This document shows, piece by piece, positions 1 through 9,804 of a stretch of DNA of 64,000 bases. The DNA comes from Pseudomonas putida (lineage in GTDB: Bacteria > Pseudomonadota > Gammaproteobacteria > Pseudomonadales > Pseudomonadaceae): NCBI RefSeq assembly GCF_028682475.1, contig NZ_JANHLE010000002.1, positions 248,001 through 312,000 on the forward strand, written 5' to 3'. The position numbers were made by a program, and so were the translations under genes. A model generated the notes under the pieces. The model had not been told where the DNA came from. It made no database searches and saw only the letters and a list, made by a program, of their open reading frames with translations. The first letter of the stretch is position 1. Each line of letters opens with the position of its first letter.

Positions 1-1927
<1,927 letters not shown>

Positions 1928-2017
1928 TTAACAGTTGCCGCACGCCTTGTTGCACTGGCGCCATTGACGGACAATGGCGGTTTTTGCCTGGGGCAGCGGC
2001 ACAAGCCGGGAGACAGC

Positions 2018-2773
2018 ATGACAGTGGAACGGGTAGAGCGGGTGCTGGCCCAGGTGCAGGATCAATACGGCACCATCAGCGTGCTGGAAGTCGAAGACTA
2101 TCGCTTTCTCGAATTCGGCGAGGCGATTGAGCAGAGCTGCGTGTTCACTGCCGATCCGAGCTGGCTGGAATATGACTATACCCGCGCCATGCTGGTGGCG
2201 GCGCTGTGCCACGCCGAACCCGAGAGTGCCTTGTTCCTCGGTCTGGGGGCAGGAACCCTGACCCAGGCCTGCCTGAAGTTCCTGCCGCTGGAAGACGTCG
2301 AAGCCATCGAGTTGCGCCCGGATGTGCCGCGTCTGGCCATCGAGTACCTGGGGCTGGATGACGACCCGCGTCTGTATATCCGCATCGGCGATGCGATGGA
2401 GTTGCTCGACAGCGCCGAACCCGCCGACCTGATCTTCGTCGACCTGTACACCGATCACGGTCCGGGTGTCGCCCACCTGGCCTGGCGTTTTCTCGAGGAC
2501 TGCCAGAAGCGCCTGAATCCCGGCGGCTGGCTGGTGATCAACCAGTGGGCCGGCGATGATGGCAAGCCGCTGGGCGCGGCCTTGTTGCGCGGTCTGTATC
2601 ATCGCCACTACTGGGAGCTGCCGGTCAAGGAGGGCAATGTGATCATCATGGTGCCGGCCGATCTTGACCAGGAGCTGGATATGGACGGCCTCAATGCCCG
2701 GGCAGAGGCGCTGGCGCCGCGTCTGGGTTACTCTTTGCAGCCGTTGATCGGCGCCATTCGCCCGGCCACCTGA
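2018..2773 (+). CDS. Spermidine synthase-like methyltransferase-fold protein
   Basis: The product is 251 aa with a Rossmann-type S-adenosyl/decarboxy-SAM binding fold: 'ALFLGLGAGTLTQ' is the glycine-rich loop, 'VEAIELRPDV' the acidic strand end, and 'LIFVDLYTDHGP' the motif after strand 4. It belongs to the polyamine aminopropyltransferase-like group common in Pseudomonas, but whether it makes spermidine is unproven because short forms like this often lack the full substrate pocket. The ATG at 2018 is preferred because GGGAGA precedes it at good spacing. An in-frame ATG at 1925 would add 31 residues overlapping the likely promoter zone shared with the divergent DAHP synthase gene. Confidence 0.85.
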   Translation: MTVERVERVLAQVQDQYGTISVLEVEDYRFLEFGEAIEQSCVFTADPSWLEYDYTRAMLVAALCHAEPESALFLGLGAGTLTQACLKFLPLEDVEAIELRPDVPRLAIEYLGLDDDPRLYIRIGDAMELLDSAEPADLIFVDLYTDHGPGVAHLAWRFLEDCQKRLNPGGWLVINQWAGDDGKPLGAALLRGLYHRHYWELPVKEGNVIIMVPADLDQELDMDGLNARAEALAPRLGYSLQPLIGAIRPAT

Positions 2774-2903
2774 GCCGCGCGCTAGAGCAGGCGGCAGAAA
2801 AACGATTCAGCCGCCTGCAACCTGCTTGTACCAGACCCGTCGTCACGTGGCCTGGCGCTGGCGTGTTGGAATAAAAAAATCTCCCGTGATTTGCGAAATC
2901 AGG

Positions 2904-3129
2904 TATAGTACGCGCCGGTCTTTTACCGGACCTCGTTTAGGTAGTGCAATTCCCCGAAGCCAGCTTCGGCTGCGCGTCCGCACCGCGGACTCTCCTTGAC
3001 GTTCCTTTTTTTTCTTCAATCGTTTTCGCAAATCCCCGCCGACAAAGCTGCCAGGGTGACCTTCGGGTCTTACAAGGCATGCGCAGCTTTGGAGCATGGG
3101 TCTTTGCGGATGCACTTAGAGGCAGACCC
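2904..3129 (+). promoter_or_regulatory. -10-like element and long leader of the deaD helicase gene
   Basis: The 356-bp gap before deaD holds no convincing gene. TATAGT at 2904-2909 is a good -10 element, but I see no good -35 at normal spacing. A small hairpin (ccggt...accgg, 2915-2929) lies just downstream. This would leave an untranslated leader of about 215 nt. Long structured leaders are known for cold-induced helicase and cold-shock mRNAs, so post-transcriptional control is plausible, but it is only inferred here. Confidence 0.35.
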
Positions 3130-4791
3130 ATGACCCAGGAAACCGGCGGCTTCGCCGCTCTCGATCTTCATCCGAGCATTGTTGCTGCAGTATTGGCTAC
3201 CGGCTACGAAGAGCCATCCGCCATTCAGCAGCAATCGATCCCGATTATTCTCGCCGGTCACGACATGATCGGTCAGGCGCAGACAGGTACCGGCAAAACC
3301 GCTGCCTTCGCACTGCCTATCCTGAACCGCATCGACCCGAGCAAGCGCGAGCCGCAAGCCCTGATCCTGGCGCCAACCCGTGAGTTGGCGCTGCAAGTAG
3401 CCACCGCTTTTGAAACCTACGCCAAGCAGATGCCGGGCGTTACCGTGGTGGCCGTTTATGGTGGTGCCCCAATGGGCCCACAACTGAAAGCAATCCGCAA
3501 CGGCGCGCAAATCGTCGTCGCTACCCCTGGCCGTCTGTGCGACCACCTGCGTCGCGACGAGAAAGTCCTGGCAACCGTCAACCACCTGGTGCTCGACGAA
3601 GCCGACGAAATGCTCAAGCTGGGCTTCATGGACGACCTCGAAGTGATCTTCAAGGCCATGCCGGAAAGCCGTCAGACCGTGCTGTTCTCGGCCACCCTGC
3701 CAGCTTCGATCCGCGCCATTGCCGAACGTCACCTGCGTGACCCGAAGCACGTCAAGATCCAGAGCAAGACCCAGACCGTCACCGCGATCGAACAAGCTCA
3801 CCTGATGGTCCACGCCGACCAGAAGGTTTCCGCTGTCCTGCGTTTGCTGGAAGTGGAAGAGTTCGACGCGCTGATCGCCTTCGTGCGTACCAAGCAGGCC
3901 ACCCTGGACCTGGCCAGCGCCCTGGAAGCCAAAGGCTACAAGGCCGCTGCGCTGAACGGTGACATTGCCCAGAACCAGCGTGAGCGCGTCATCGACTCGC
4001 TCAAGGATGGCCGTCTGGACATCGTCGTCGCTACCGACGTCGCTGCCCGTGGTCTGGACGTACCGCGCATCACTCACGTGTTCAACGTTGACATGCCGTA
4101 CGACCCGGAGTCCTACGTTCACCGTATCGGCCGTACCGGCCGTGCCGGTCGCGAAGGTCGCGCGCTGCTGCTGGTGACTCCACGTGAGCGTCGCATGCTG
4201 CAGGTGATCGAGCGTGTTACCGGTCAGAAGGTTGCTGAAGTTCGTCTGCCAAACGCCCAGGCCGTTCTTGATGCGCGCATCAAGAAGCTGACCAACAGCC
4301 TGGCGCCGCTGGTTGCTGATGCCGAATCGACCCATGGCGATCTGCTTGACCGCCTGACCGCCGACATCGGTTGCAGCCCGCGTGCCCTGGCCGCAGCCCT
4401 GCTGCGCAAGGCTACCAACGCTCAGGCGCTGACCCTGGAAGCGGTCGAGAAAGAGCAGCCGCTGGTTCCGACCTACACCCCGCGTGAGCGCACTGGCGAG
4501 CGTCCGGAGCGTGGCGAGCGTGAGCGTCGTGCACCAATGCCGCTGGGCGAAGGTCGTGCTCGTTGCCGTACCGCGCTGGGTGCGCGTGACGGTATCGCGG
4601 CCAAGAACCTGCTCGGCGCCATCCTTAACGAAGGCGGCTTGGCCCGCGAAGCCATCGGCCGCATCCAGGTGCGCGACAGCTTCAGCCTGGTCGAGCTGCC
4701 GGAAGAAGGTCTGGAGCGTCTGCTGGCCAAGCTCAAGGACACCCGCGTTGCCGGTAAGCAGCTGAAGCTGCGCCGCTACCGCGAAGACTGA
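3130..4791 (+). CDS. deaD: DEAD-box ATP-dependent RNA helicase DeaD/CsdA
   Basis: The product is 553 aa. It unwinds RNA duplexes in ribosome assembly, mRNA decay and cold adaptation. All helicase motifs are visible in order: Q motif (GYEEPSAIQQ), Walker A AQTGTGKT, PTRELALQ, LDEADEML, SAT, then VATDVAARGLDV and HRIGRTGRAG. A basic Glu/Arg linker follows, and the C-terminal 70 residues (NLLGAILNEGG...) look like the DbpA-type RNA-binding domain. The ATG at 3130 gives the classic N-terminus MTQETGGFAALDLHPS; the frame stays open further upstream but that sequence is unrelated to the family. It is followed at once by a strong terminator. Confidence 0.97.
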   Translation: MTQETGGFAALDLHPSIVAAVLATGYEEPSAIQQQSIPIILAGHDMIGQAQTGTGKTAAFALPILNRIDPSKREPQALILAPTRELALQVATAFETYAKQMPGVTVVAVYGGAPMGPQLKAIRNGAQIVVATPGRLCDHLRRDEKVLATVNHLVLDEADEMLKLGFMDDLEVIFKAMPESRQTVLFSATLPASIRAIAERHLRDPKHVKIQSKTQTVTAIEQAHLMVHADQKVSAVLRLLEVEEFDALIAFVRTKQATLDLASALEAKGYKAAALNGDIAQNQRERVIDSLKDGRLDIVVATDVAARGLDVPRITHVFNVDMPYDPESYVHRIGRTGRAGREGRALLLVTPRERRMLQVIERVTGQKVAEVRLPNAQAVLDARIKKLTNSLAPLVADAESTHGDLLDRLTADIGCSPRALAAALLRKATNAQALTLEAVEKEQPLVPTYTPRERTGERPERGERERRAPMPLGEGRARCRTALGARDGIAAKNLLGAILNEGGLAREAIGRIQVRDSFSLVELPEEGLERLLAKLKDTRVAGKQLKLRRYRED

Positions 4792-4803
4792 TCCGCGAGC
4801 TGT

Positions 4804-4838
4804 AAAAAAATCCCCGACTGAGTCGGGGATTTTTTTTG
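4804..4838. terminator. Bidirectional rho-independent terminator
   Basis: Stem atccccgac/gtcggggat with a 3-nt loop, A-tract on the left and T-tract on the right. It serves deaD on the plus strand and the DOPA-dioxygenase-like gene on the minus strand. Confidence 0.92.
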
Positions 4839-4847
4839 CCTGTGGGT

Positions 4848-5615
4848 TCAATCGAACCGGTAGATGTCCATTCCCAGGGCACCCAGGGTGAAGCCCTGAT
4901 GGACTATCCCGAACCGCTTGCCCGCACCGCGGGCAAAATACAACGGCAAAAGATGCTCGTCACTCGGATGACTGCGCACGGCAAACGGCGCTTGATGCCG
5001 GTAATCATGCAGGGCTGGTGTATCACCGGCCTGCAGTTTTTCGATCATCCAGTCACGAAACGCCACAGCCCAGGGTTCGATGCTTTCCGGGCCGGCGCGC
5101 CAGTCCAGTTCACCGAGGTTGTGGGTGATGCTCCCCGAGCCGATCAGCAGGATGTCCTGTTCGCGCAAGCAGGCAAGCGCGGCGCCCACCATCTCCTGTA
5201 GTTTCGGGCCGAGCTGGGTCGGCAGGGACACCTGCACCACCGGAATATCCGCGTTCGGGTACATCAACGACAGTGGCACCCACGTGCCATGGTCGAAGGG
5301 CCGCTGTGGGTCGAGGCGGGCCGGCATGCCGGCGGCGCACAGCAGTTCGCTCACCTGCTGAGCCAGGGCCGGATCGCCTGGAGCCGGGTATTGCACGGCA
5401 TACAGCGCGGCAGGGAAGCCGCCAAAGTCATGCCAGGTGTCTGGCTGAGGGCTACTGGACACCAGCAGTTCACGGCTTTCCCAGTGCGCCGATACCACCA
5501 CAATGGCTTTCGGTCGCCCCAGTTCTGCGGCCAGGCGCTTCAATGCCGGACCACTCGCGCCCGGCTCCAGGGCAAGCATGGGCGAACCATGAGAAATAAA
5601 CAGGCTGGGCAACAT
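4848..5615 (-). CDS. ygiD: 4,5-DOPA dioxygenase extradiol-like protein (YgiD, LigB superfamily)
   Basis: The product is 255 aa, the usual length of YgiD/DODA enzymes. These are non-haem metal dioxygenases that cleave catechol rings between carbons 4 and 5 of DOPA. Likely metal-ligand regions are visible: 'FISHGSPMLAL' at the N-terminus, 'VVSAHWES', 'RPFDHGTWVPL' and 'GSGSITHNLGEL'. The substrate in Pseudomonas is not known; the E. coli enzyme is active on L-DOPA. The gene is monocistronic, ends at the shared terminator with deaD and is divergent from tpm. Confidence 0.92.
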   Translation of the reverse strand: MLPSLFISHGSPMLALEPGASGPALKRLAAELGRPKAIVVVSAHWESRELLVSSSPQPDTWHDFGGFPAALYAVQYPAPGDPALAQQVSELLCAAGMPARLDPQRPFDHGTWVPLSLMYPNADIPVVQVSLPTQLGPKLQEMVGAALACLREQDILLIGSGSITHNLGELDWRAGPESIEPWAVAFRDWMIEKLQAGDTPALHDYRHQAPFAVRSHPSDEHLLPLYFARGAGKRFGIVHQGFTLGALGMDIYRFD

Positions 5616-5719
5616 AAGGGCGTTCCTGACGTTTAAGATGAACCCATCTTCAGGCAGAACATTGATCTAAATCTAATATAAGTTTCCGCAGTATTTGATC
5701 GAAATTATCGAGGTGAGCC

Positions 5720-6370
5720 ATGCAGGCAGAGTTTTGGCATTCACGCTGGAACAGCAATCAGATAGGTTTTCATCAGTCCCAGTTCAACGCCTACCTTCAG
5801 CAGCATTGGCCGGCGCTGGCTGTAGCGGCGGGCTCGCGGGTGCTCGTGCCGCTGTGCGGCAAGAGCCTGGACATGCTCTGGTTGGCTGGGCAGGGCCTGC
5901 AGGTGCTGGGTGTCGAGCTGTCGGAACGGGCTGTGGAGGATTTTTTCAAGGAGCATCAACTGCAGCCGCAGGTGACGCAGGAGGGCGCCTTCAAGGTTTT
6001 CCGCTGCGAGGATATCGAGATTCGCTGCGGTGATTTCTTCGCCCTGACAGCTGAGGACGTCAGCGGTTGCACAGCCTTGTATGACCGTGCTGCCGTCATT
6101 GCTCTGCCGGAGGCGATGCGCAAGCGCTATGTCGCGCATCTGCAGGCGATCTTGCCTGCTTCGGCAAAAGGCCTGTTGATCACCCTGGATTACGATCAAG
6201 CGCAAATCGACGGACCGCCGTTTGCCGTTACCGATGAGGAAGTGCAGGCACTGTTCGCCGCCTGGCATCCGCTTGAGCTGGCAGCGCACGATGTGCTCGA
6301 TGACAGTCCAAAGTTTCAACAGGCCGGCGCCAGCCATCTGCTGGAGCGGGTCTATCGACTGTCTCGCTGA
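5720..6370 (+). CDS. tpm: Thiopurine S-methyltransferase
   Basis: The product is 216 aa, full length for bacterial TPMT. It transfers methyl from SAM to sulfur (and in pseudomonads selenium or tellurium) substrates; bacterial Tpm has been linked to selenite and tellurite methylation. Characteristic segments are the N-terminal '[16 protein letters not shown]', the SAM loop '[16 protein letters not shown]', '[11 protein letters not shown]' and '[11 protein letters not shown]'. GAGGTGA lies just ahead of the ATG. It is monocistronic, followed by a terminator, and next to htpX. Confidence 0.96.
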   Translation: MQAEFWHSRWNSNQIGFHQSQFNAYLQQHWPALAVAAGSRVLVPLCGKSLDMLWLAGQGLQVLGVELSERAVEDFFKEHQLQPQVTQEGAFKVFRCEDIEIRCGDFFALTAEDVSGCTALYDRAAVIALPEAMRKRYVAHLQAILPASAKGLLITLDYDQAQIDGPPFAVTDEEVQALFAAWHPLELAAHDVLDDSPKFQQAGASHLLERVYRLSR

Positions 6371-6375
6371 AATGC

Positions 6376-6405
6376 AAAAGGGCGACCCTGAGGTCGCCCT
6401 TTTTT
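6376..6405. terminator. Rho-independent terminator between tpm and htpX
   Basis: Stem aaaagggcgacc/ggtcgccctttt with a CTGA loop and T-tract. The near-symmetric A and T flanks suggest use from both strands. Confidence 0.92.
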
Positions 6406-6418
6406 CCTGCTTTGTCCC

Positions 6419-7306
6419 TTAGCCGCGACGGCGCAAGGCTTCGATACGATCTTCCAGCGGTGGGTGGCTCATCAGCAGGCCAGCCAGGCCCTGCTTGAGG
6501 CCGCCGTTGATACCGAAGGCGTTGAGGGTGTCAGGCATGTGCACTGGCACGCCTTGTTCCGAACGCAGGCGCTGCAGGGCGCCGATCATCGCGCTGGTAC
6601 CGGCCAGGCGGGCACCGGCTTCGTCGGCGCGGTATTCGCGTTTACGCGAGAACCACATGACGATCATGCTGGCCAGAATGCCCAGCACCAGTTCGGCGAC
6701 GATGGTCGCGATGTAGTAAGCGATGCCCTGGCCTTCTTCGTTCTTGAAAATCACCTTGTCGACAAAGTTGCCGATAATGCGGGCGAAGAACATCACGAAG
6801 GTGTTGACCACACCCTGGACCAGCGCCAGGGTAACCATGTCGCCGTTGGCGACGTGGCCGATCTCGTGGGCCAGCACCGCTCGTACTTCATCGGGCGAGA
6901 AACGCTCCAGCAGGCCCTGGCTTACCGCAACCAGTGCGTCGTTGCGGTTCCAGCCGGTGGCGAAGGCGTTGGCCTCATAGGCCGGGAAGATACCCACTTC
7001 CGGCATTTTGATGCCGGCTTCGCGGGACAGCTCTTCAACGGTCTGCAGCAGCCACTGTTCGTGGCGAGTGCGCGGCTGGCTGATAATCTGCGTGCCGGTG
7101 CTCATTTTCGCCATCCACTTGGAGATGAACAGCGAAATCAGCGAACCGGCAAAGCCGAACACGGCGCAGAAAACCAGCAGCTGGTCGAGCTTGAGGTCAA
7201 CCCCGTTTGCCGCCATGAACCCATTGAAGCCGAACAGGCTCAGGGTAATGCTGGCAATCAGCACCACCGCAAGGTTGGTGGCTACAAACAGTAAGATGCG
7301 CATCAT
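6419..7306 (-). CDS. htpX: Membrane zinc metalloprotease HtpX (M48B)
   Basis: The product is 295 aa. HtpX is an inner-membrane zinc protease that works with FtsH in quality control of membrane proteins. Two N-terminal membrane helices (about residues 4-24 and 37-57), the zinc motif '[12 protein letters not shown]', two later membrane helices and the glutamate-bearing '[10 protein letters not shown]' are visible. The start is the first of two adjacent ATGs, chosen because AGGAGA sits upstream; the frame continues 25 codons further without family-like sequence. A sigma-32-like promoter lies upstream, fitting its heat-shock regulation in other bacteria. Confidence 0.96.
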   Translation of the reverse strand: MMRILLFVATNLAVVLIASITLSLFGFNGFMAANGVDLKLDQLLVFCAVFGFAGSLISLFISKWMAKMSTGTQIISQPRTRHEQWLLQTVEELSREAGIKMPEVGIFPAYEANAFATGWNRNDALVAVSQGLLERFSPDEVRAVLAHEIGHVANGDMVTLALVQGVVNTFVMFFARIIGNFVDKVIFKNEEGQGIAYYIATIVAELVLGILASMIVMWFSRKREYRADEAGARLAGTSAMIGALQRLRSEQGVPVHMPDTLNAFGINGGLKQGLAGLLMSHPPLEDRIEALRRRG

Positions 7307-7353
7307 GGTTGTTACGTTCTCCTGACGGATAAAAATGTCACGTATGCGGGGGT

Positions 7354-7381
7354 ATATAAGGTGCGGGCCGCAGTGATTCAA
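7354..7381 (-). promoter_or_regulatory. Candidate sigma-32 (heat-shock) promoter of htpX
   Basis: Reading the minus strand, a TTGAAT -35-like element (7376-7381) and CCTTATAT (7354-7361) are 14 nt apart. The sigma-32 consensus is CTTGAA and CCCCATnT at 13-17 nt, so the match is partial. It would give a leader of about 40 nt before htpX. Position and gene function support it; no data confirm it. Confidence 0.45.
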
Positions 7382-7485
7382 CCGGGCGACTATTTCAAAC
7401 TGTGTACTTCTCTGTATTACAGCCGAATTCCATCATCCCGCACGTCAAAGTGCCAGGGCTTACAGAGAGGGAAATTATTCTGTAG

Positions 7486-7511
7486 GACCTGCGCCGAGAG
7501 TGGCGCAGGTC
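7486..7511 (-). terminator. GC-rich hairpin downstream of alaA
   Basis: A perfect 10-bp stem gacctgcgcc/ggcgcaggtc with a 6-nt loop lies 20 bp after the alaA stop. It lacks a clear U-tract, so it may act as an mRNA 3'-end stabiliser or a weak terminator. The rest of the interval between alaA and htpX holds the htpX promoter zone and nothing else recognisable. Confidence 0.5.
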
Positions 7512-7529
7512 TTCCAAAAAGCCTGGAGG

Positions 7530-8741
7530 TTACTGCTGATAGGTCTTCAGGAAGTTTCCGATACGGCCGATGGCCTGTTCCAGGTCGTCGACCCGTGGCA
7601 GGGTGACCACGCGGAAGTGATCCGGCCACGGCCAGTTGAAGGCGGTGCCCTGAACGATCAGCAGTTTTTCCGAGAGCAGCAGGTCGAGCACGAACTTCTC
7701 ATCGTTAAGGATCGGGCAGACCTTTGGGTCGATCCGCGGGAAGGCGTAAAGCGCGCCCATGGGTTTGACGCAGCTGACTCCGGGAATGTCGTTGAGCAGC
7801 TCCCAAGTACGGTTGCGCTGTTCAAGCAGGCGGCCAGGTGGCAGGACCAGGTCATTGATGCTCTGGTAGCCGCCCAGGGCGGTCTGGATCGCGTGCTGGC
7901 TCGGCACGTTGGCGCACAGGCGCATGTTGGCCAGCATGTCGATGCCTTCGATGTAGCTCTGGGCATGGTGCTTGGGCCCGGAGATGATCAGCCAGCCGGA
8001 ACGGAAACCTGCCACCCGGTAGGATTTGGACAGGCCGTTGAAGGTCAGGCAGAGCAGGTCCGGGGCCAGCGATGCGGTGCTGATGTGCACGGCTTCGTCG
8101 TAGAGAATCTTGTCGTAGATCTCATCGGAGAACACCACCAGGTTGTGCTGGCGTGCCAGTTCGAGCATGCCCAGCAGCAGTTCGCGCGAGTACACCGCAC
8201 CGGTCGGGTTATTCGGGTTGATGATCACCAGGGCTTTGGTGTTGGGGGTGATCTTGGCCTTGATGTCGTCCAGGTCGGGGAACCAGTCGGCCTGTTCGTC
8301 GCACAGGTAATGCACCGGGTTGCCACCGGCCAGGCTCACTGCGGCAGTCCACAGCGGGTAGTCCGGCGCCGGGATCAGCACTTCGTCGCCATTGTTGAGC
8401 AGTGCCTGCATCGACATCACGATCAGCTCGGAGACGCCGTTGCCCAGGTAGATGTCTTCGATGCCGACACCTTCGATCTGCTTCTGCTGGCAGTACTGCA
8501 TGACCGCCTTGCGCGCACTGAACAGGCCCTTGGAGTCACTGTAGCCCTGGGCGGTCGGCAGATTGCGGATCACATCCTGGAGGATTTCGTCCGGCGCCTC
8601 GAAACCAAATGGCGCCGGGTTGCCGATGTTCAGCTTGAGGATGCGATGGCCTTCCTCCTCCAGGCGTTTGGCGTGCTTGAGCACCGGGCCGCGAATGTCA
8701 TAGCAGACATTGGCGAGCTTGTTCGATTTGCTGACCTGCAT
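7530..8741 (-). CDS. alaA: Alanine/valine-type PLP aminotransferase AlaA
   Basis: The product is 403 aa, a class I/II fold type I aminotransferase very like E. coli AlaA (YfbQ), the main glutamate-pyruvate transaminase for alanine synthesis. 'LKLNIGNPAPFGFEAPDEI' is the N-terminal substrate-binding signature, 'INPNNPTGAVYS' and 'FSDEIYDKILYD' hold PLP contacts, and the PLP lysine lies in 'NGLSKSYRVAGFRSGW'. The start MQVSKSNKLANV matches the family N-terminus; the frame extends 33 codons upstream with no family sequence. It is divergent from msrB. Confidence 0.93.
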   Translation of the reverse strand: MQVSKSNKLANVCYDIRGPVLKHAKRLEEEGHRILKLNIGNPAPFGFEAPDEILQDVIRNLPTAQGYSDSKGLFSARKAVMQYCQQKQIEGVGIEDIYLGNGVSELIVMSMQALLNNGDEVLIPAPDYPLWTAAVSLAGGNPVHYLCDEQADWFPDLDDIKAKITPNTKALVIINPNNPTGAVYSRELLLGMLELARQHNLVVFSDEIYDKILYDEAVHISTASLAPDLLCLTFNGLSKSYRVAGFRSGWLIISGPKHHAQSYIEGIDMLANMRLCANVPSQHAIQTALGGYQSINDLVLPPGRLLEQRNRTWELLNDIPGVSCVKPMGALYAFPRIDPKVCPILNDEKFVLDLLLSEKLLIVQGTAFNWPWPDHFRVVTLPRVDDLEQAIGRIGNFLKTYQQ

Positions 8742-8908
8742 GATGTGATCCCGATTAGAAAAGATCGCCGCGCACTGCGCTGTGAAATCGTTTGAAAAGC
8801 GTGTTACGCGGGTGCCAGACTGATGTCTGATGAGGCGCAATAATATACGTGCCGACCGCGTTGTGGAAAAGACGCAGCGCGGGGTTTTTAGTCTGCCGAG
8901 GCCTGCAC

Positions 8909-9301
8909 ATGGAAAAGATAGAGAAAACCCTGGACGAATGGCGTGCCATGCTCGACCCCGAGCAGTACAACGTCTGCCGCCTGAAGGGCACAGAGCGGCC
9001 GTTCAGTGGCAAGTACAACAGTACCAGGACTGATGGTGTCTACCACTGTATCTGCTGCAGTGCGCCATTGTTCGATTCGAACGCCAAGTTCGACTCCGGC
9101 TGCGGCTGGCCGAGCTTCTACCAGCCGATCGAGGACCGCGCGATGATCGAGATTCGCGATACCTCGCACGGCATGATCCGTACCGAAGTCACTTGCGCCC
9201 AATGCGATGCCCATCTGGGGCACGTGTTTCCTGACGGTCCGCCGCCGACCGGGCTACGCTACTGCATCAACTCGGTCTGCCTGGACCTGGTTCCACGCTG
9301 A
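8909..9301 (+). CDS. msrB: Peptide-methionine (R)-S-oxide reductase MsrB
   Basis: The product is 130 aa. MsrB reduces the R epimer of oxidised methionine in proteins using thioredoxin. Two CxxC zinc pairs (Cys47/50 and Cys96/99), the candidate resolving Cys65 in 'SGCGWPSF', '[11 protein letters not shown]' and the catalytic Cys119 in 'RYCINS' are all present. The ATG at 8909 is preceded by GAGG; the frame stays open upstream, but [11 protein letters not shown] is the family-like start. Only 17 bp separate it from the glutathione peroxidase gene, so the two probably form an oxidative-stress operon. Confidence 0.96.
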   Translation: MEKIEKTLDEWRAMLDPEQYNVCRLKGTERPFSGKYNSTRTDGVYHCICCSAPLFDSNAKFDSGCGWPSFYQPIEDRAMIEIRDTSHGMIRTEVTCAQCDAHLGHVFPDGPPPTGLRYCINSVCLDLVPR

Positions 9302-9318
9302 TAAGAGGAGATCGGGTC

Positions 9319-9804
9319 ATGGCCGACGCACTGCTGAATATTCCCTGCGTCACCCTGAGCGGTGAGCAGAAGGTCCTGGGCGACTTCCAGGGCAAGGTGC
9401 TGTTGGTGGTCAATACCGCCAGTCAGTGCGGTTTTACCCCGCAATACAAGGGCCTTGAGCAGCTCTGGGAGCGTTATCGCGAGCGCGGGCTGGTGGTGGT
9501 GGGGTTTCCCTGCAACCAGTTCGGCAAGCAGGAGCCGGGCGATGCGCGCGAAATCGCCCAGTTCTGTGAAACCAACTTCGGTGTCAGCTTTCCGCTGTTT
9601 CGCAAAATCGAGGTCAATGGCGATGGCGCCCACCCGTTGTTCGTCGAGCTGAAAAAACGCGCACCCGGCCTGCTCGGTTCGCAAAAGATCAAATGGAATT
9701 TCACCAAATTTCTCGTCGATCCGGCCAGCGGCAACGTCACCCGCTATGCGCCGAGCACCAAGCCCGAGGCACTGGCGGCGTCGATCGAGAAGCTGCTCAG
9801 GTAG
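9319..9804 (+). CDS. Glutathione peroxidase-family (thiol) peroxidase
   Basis: The product is 161 aa with a thioredoxin fold. It reduces hydroperoxides; bacterial members often use thioredoxin rather than glutathione. The peroxidatic position is Cys37 in 'NTASQCGFT', replacing selenocysteine. Gln71 in 'CNQFGKQEPG' and Trp in 'IKWNFTKFLVD' complete the catalytic set. Cys65 could resolve the reaction. AGAGGAG precedes the start. The last 8 bp overlap the end of the convergent sensor-kinase gene. In P. aeruginosa, from memory, the regulator gene ospR sits between these two; here there is no room for it. Confidence 0.95.
   Translation: MADALLNIPCVTLSGEQKVLGDFQGKVLLVVNTASQCGFTPQYKGLEQLWERYRERGLVVVGFPCNQFGKQEPGDAREIAQFCETNFGVSFPLFRKIEVNGDGAHPLFVELKKRAPGLLGSQKIKWNFTKFLVDPASGNVTRYAPSTKPEALAASIEKLLR

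Noticed and set aside
3070..4851. 593-codon open frame antisense to deaD
   Set aside because: Shadow of a strongly conserved gene; no domain features and it crosses the terminator.
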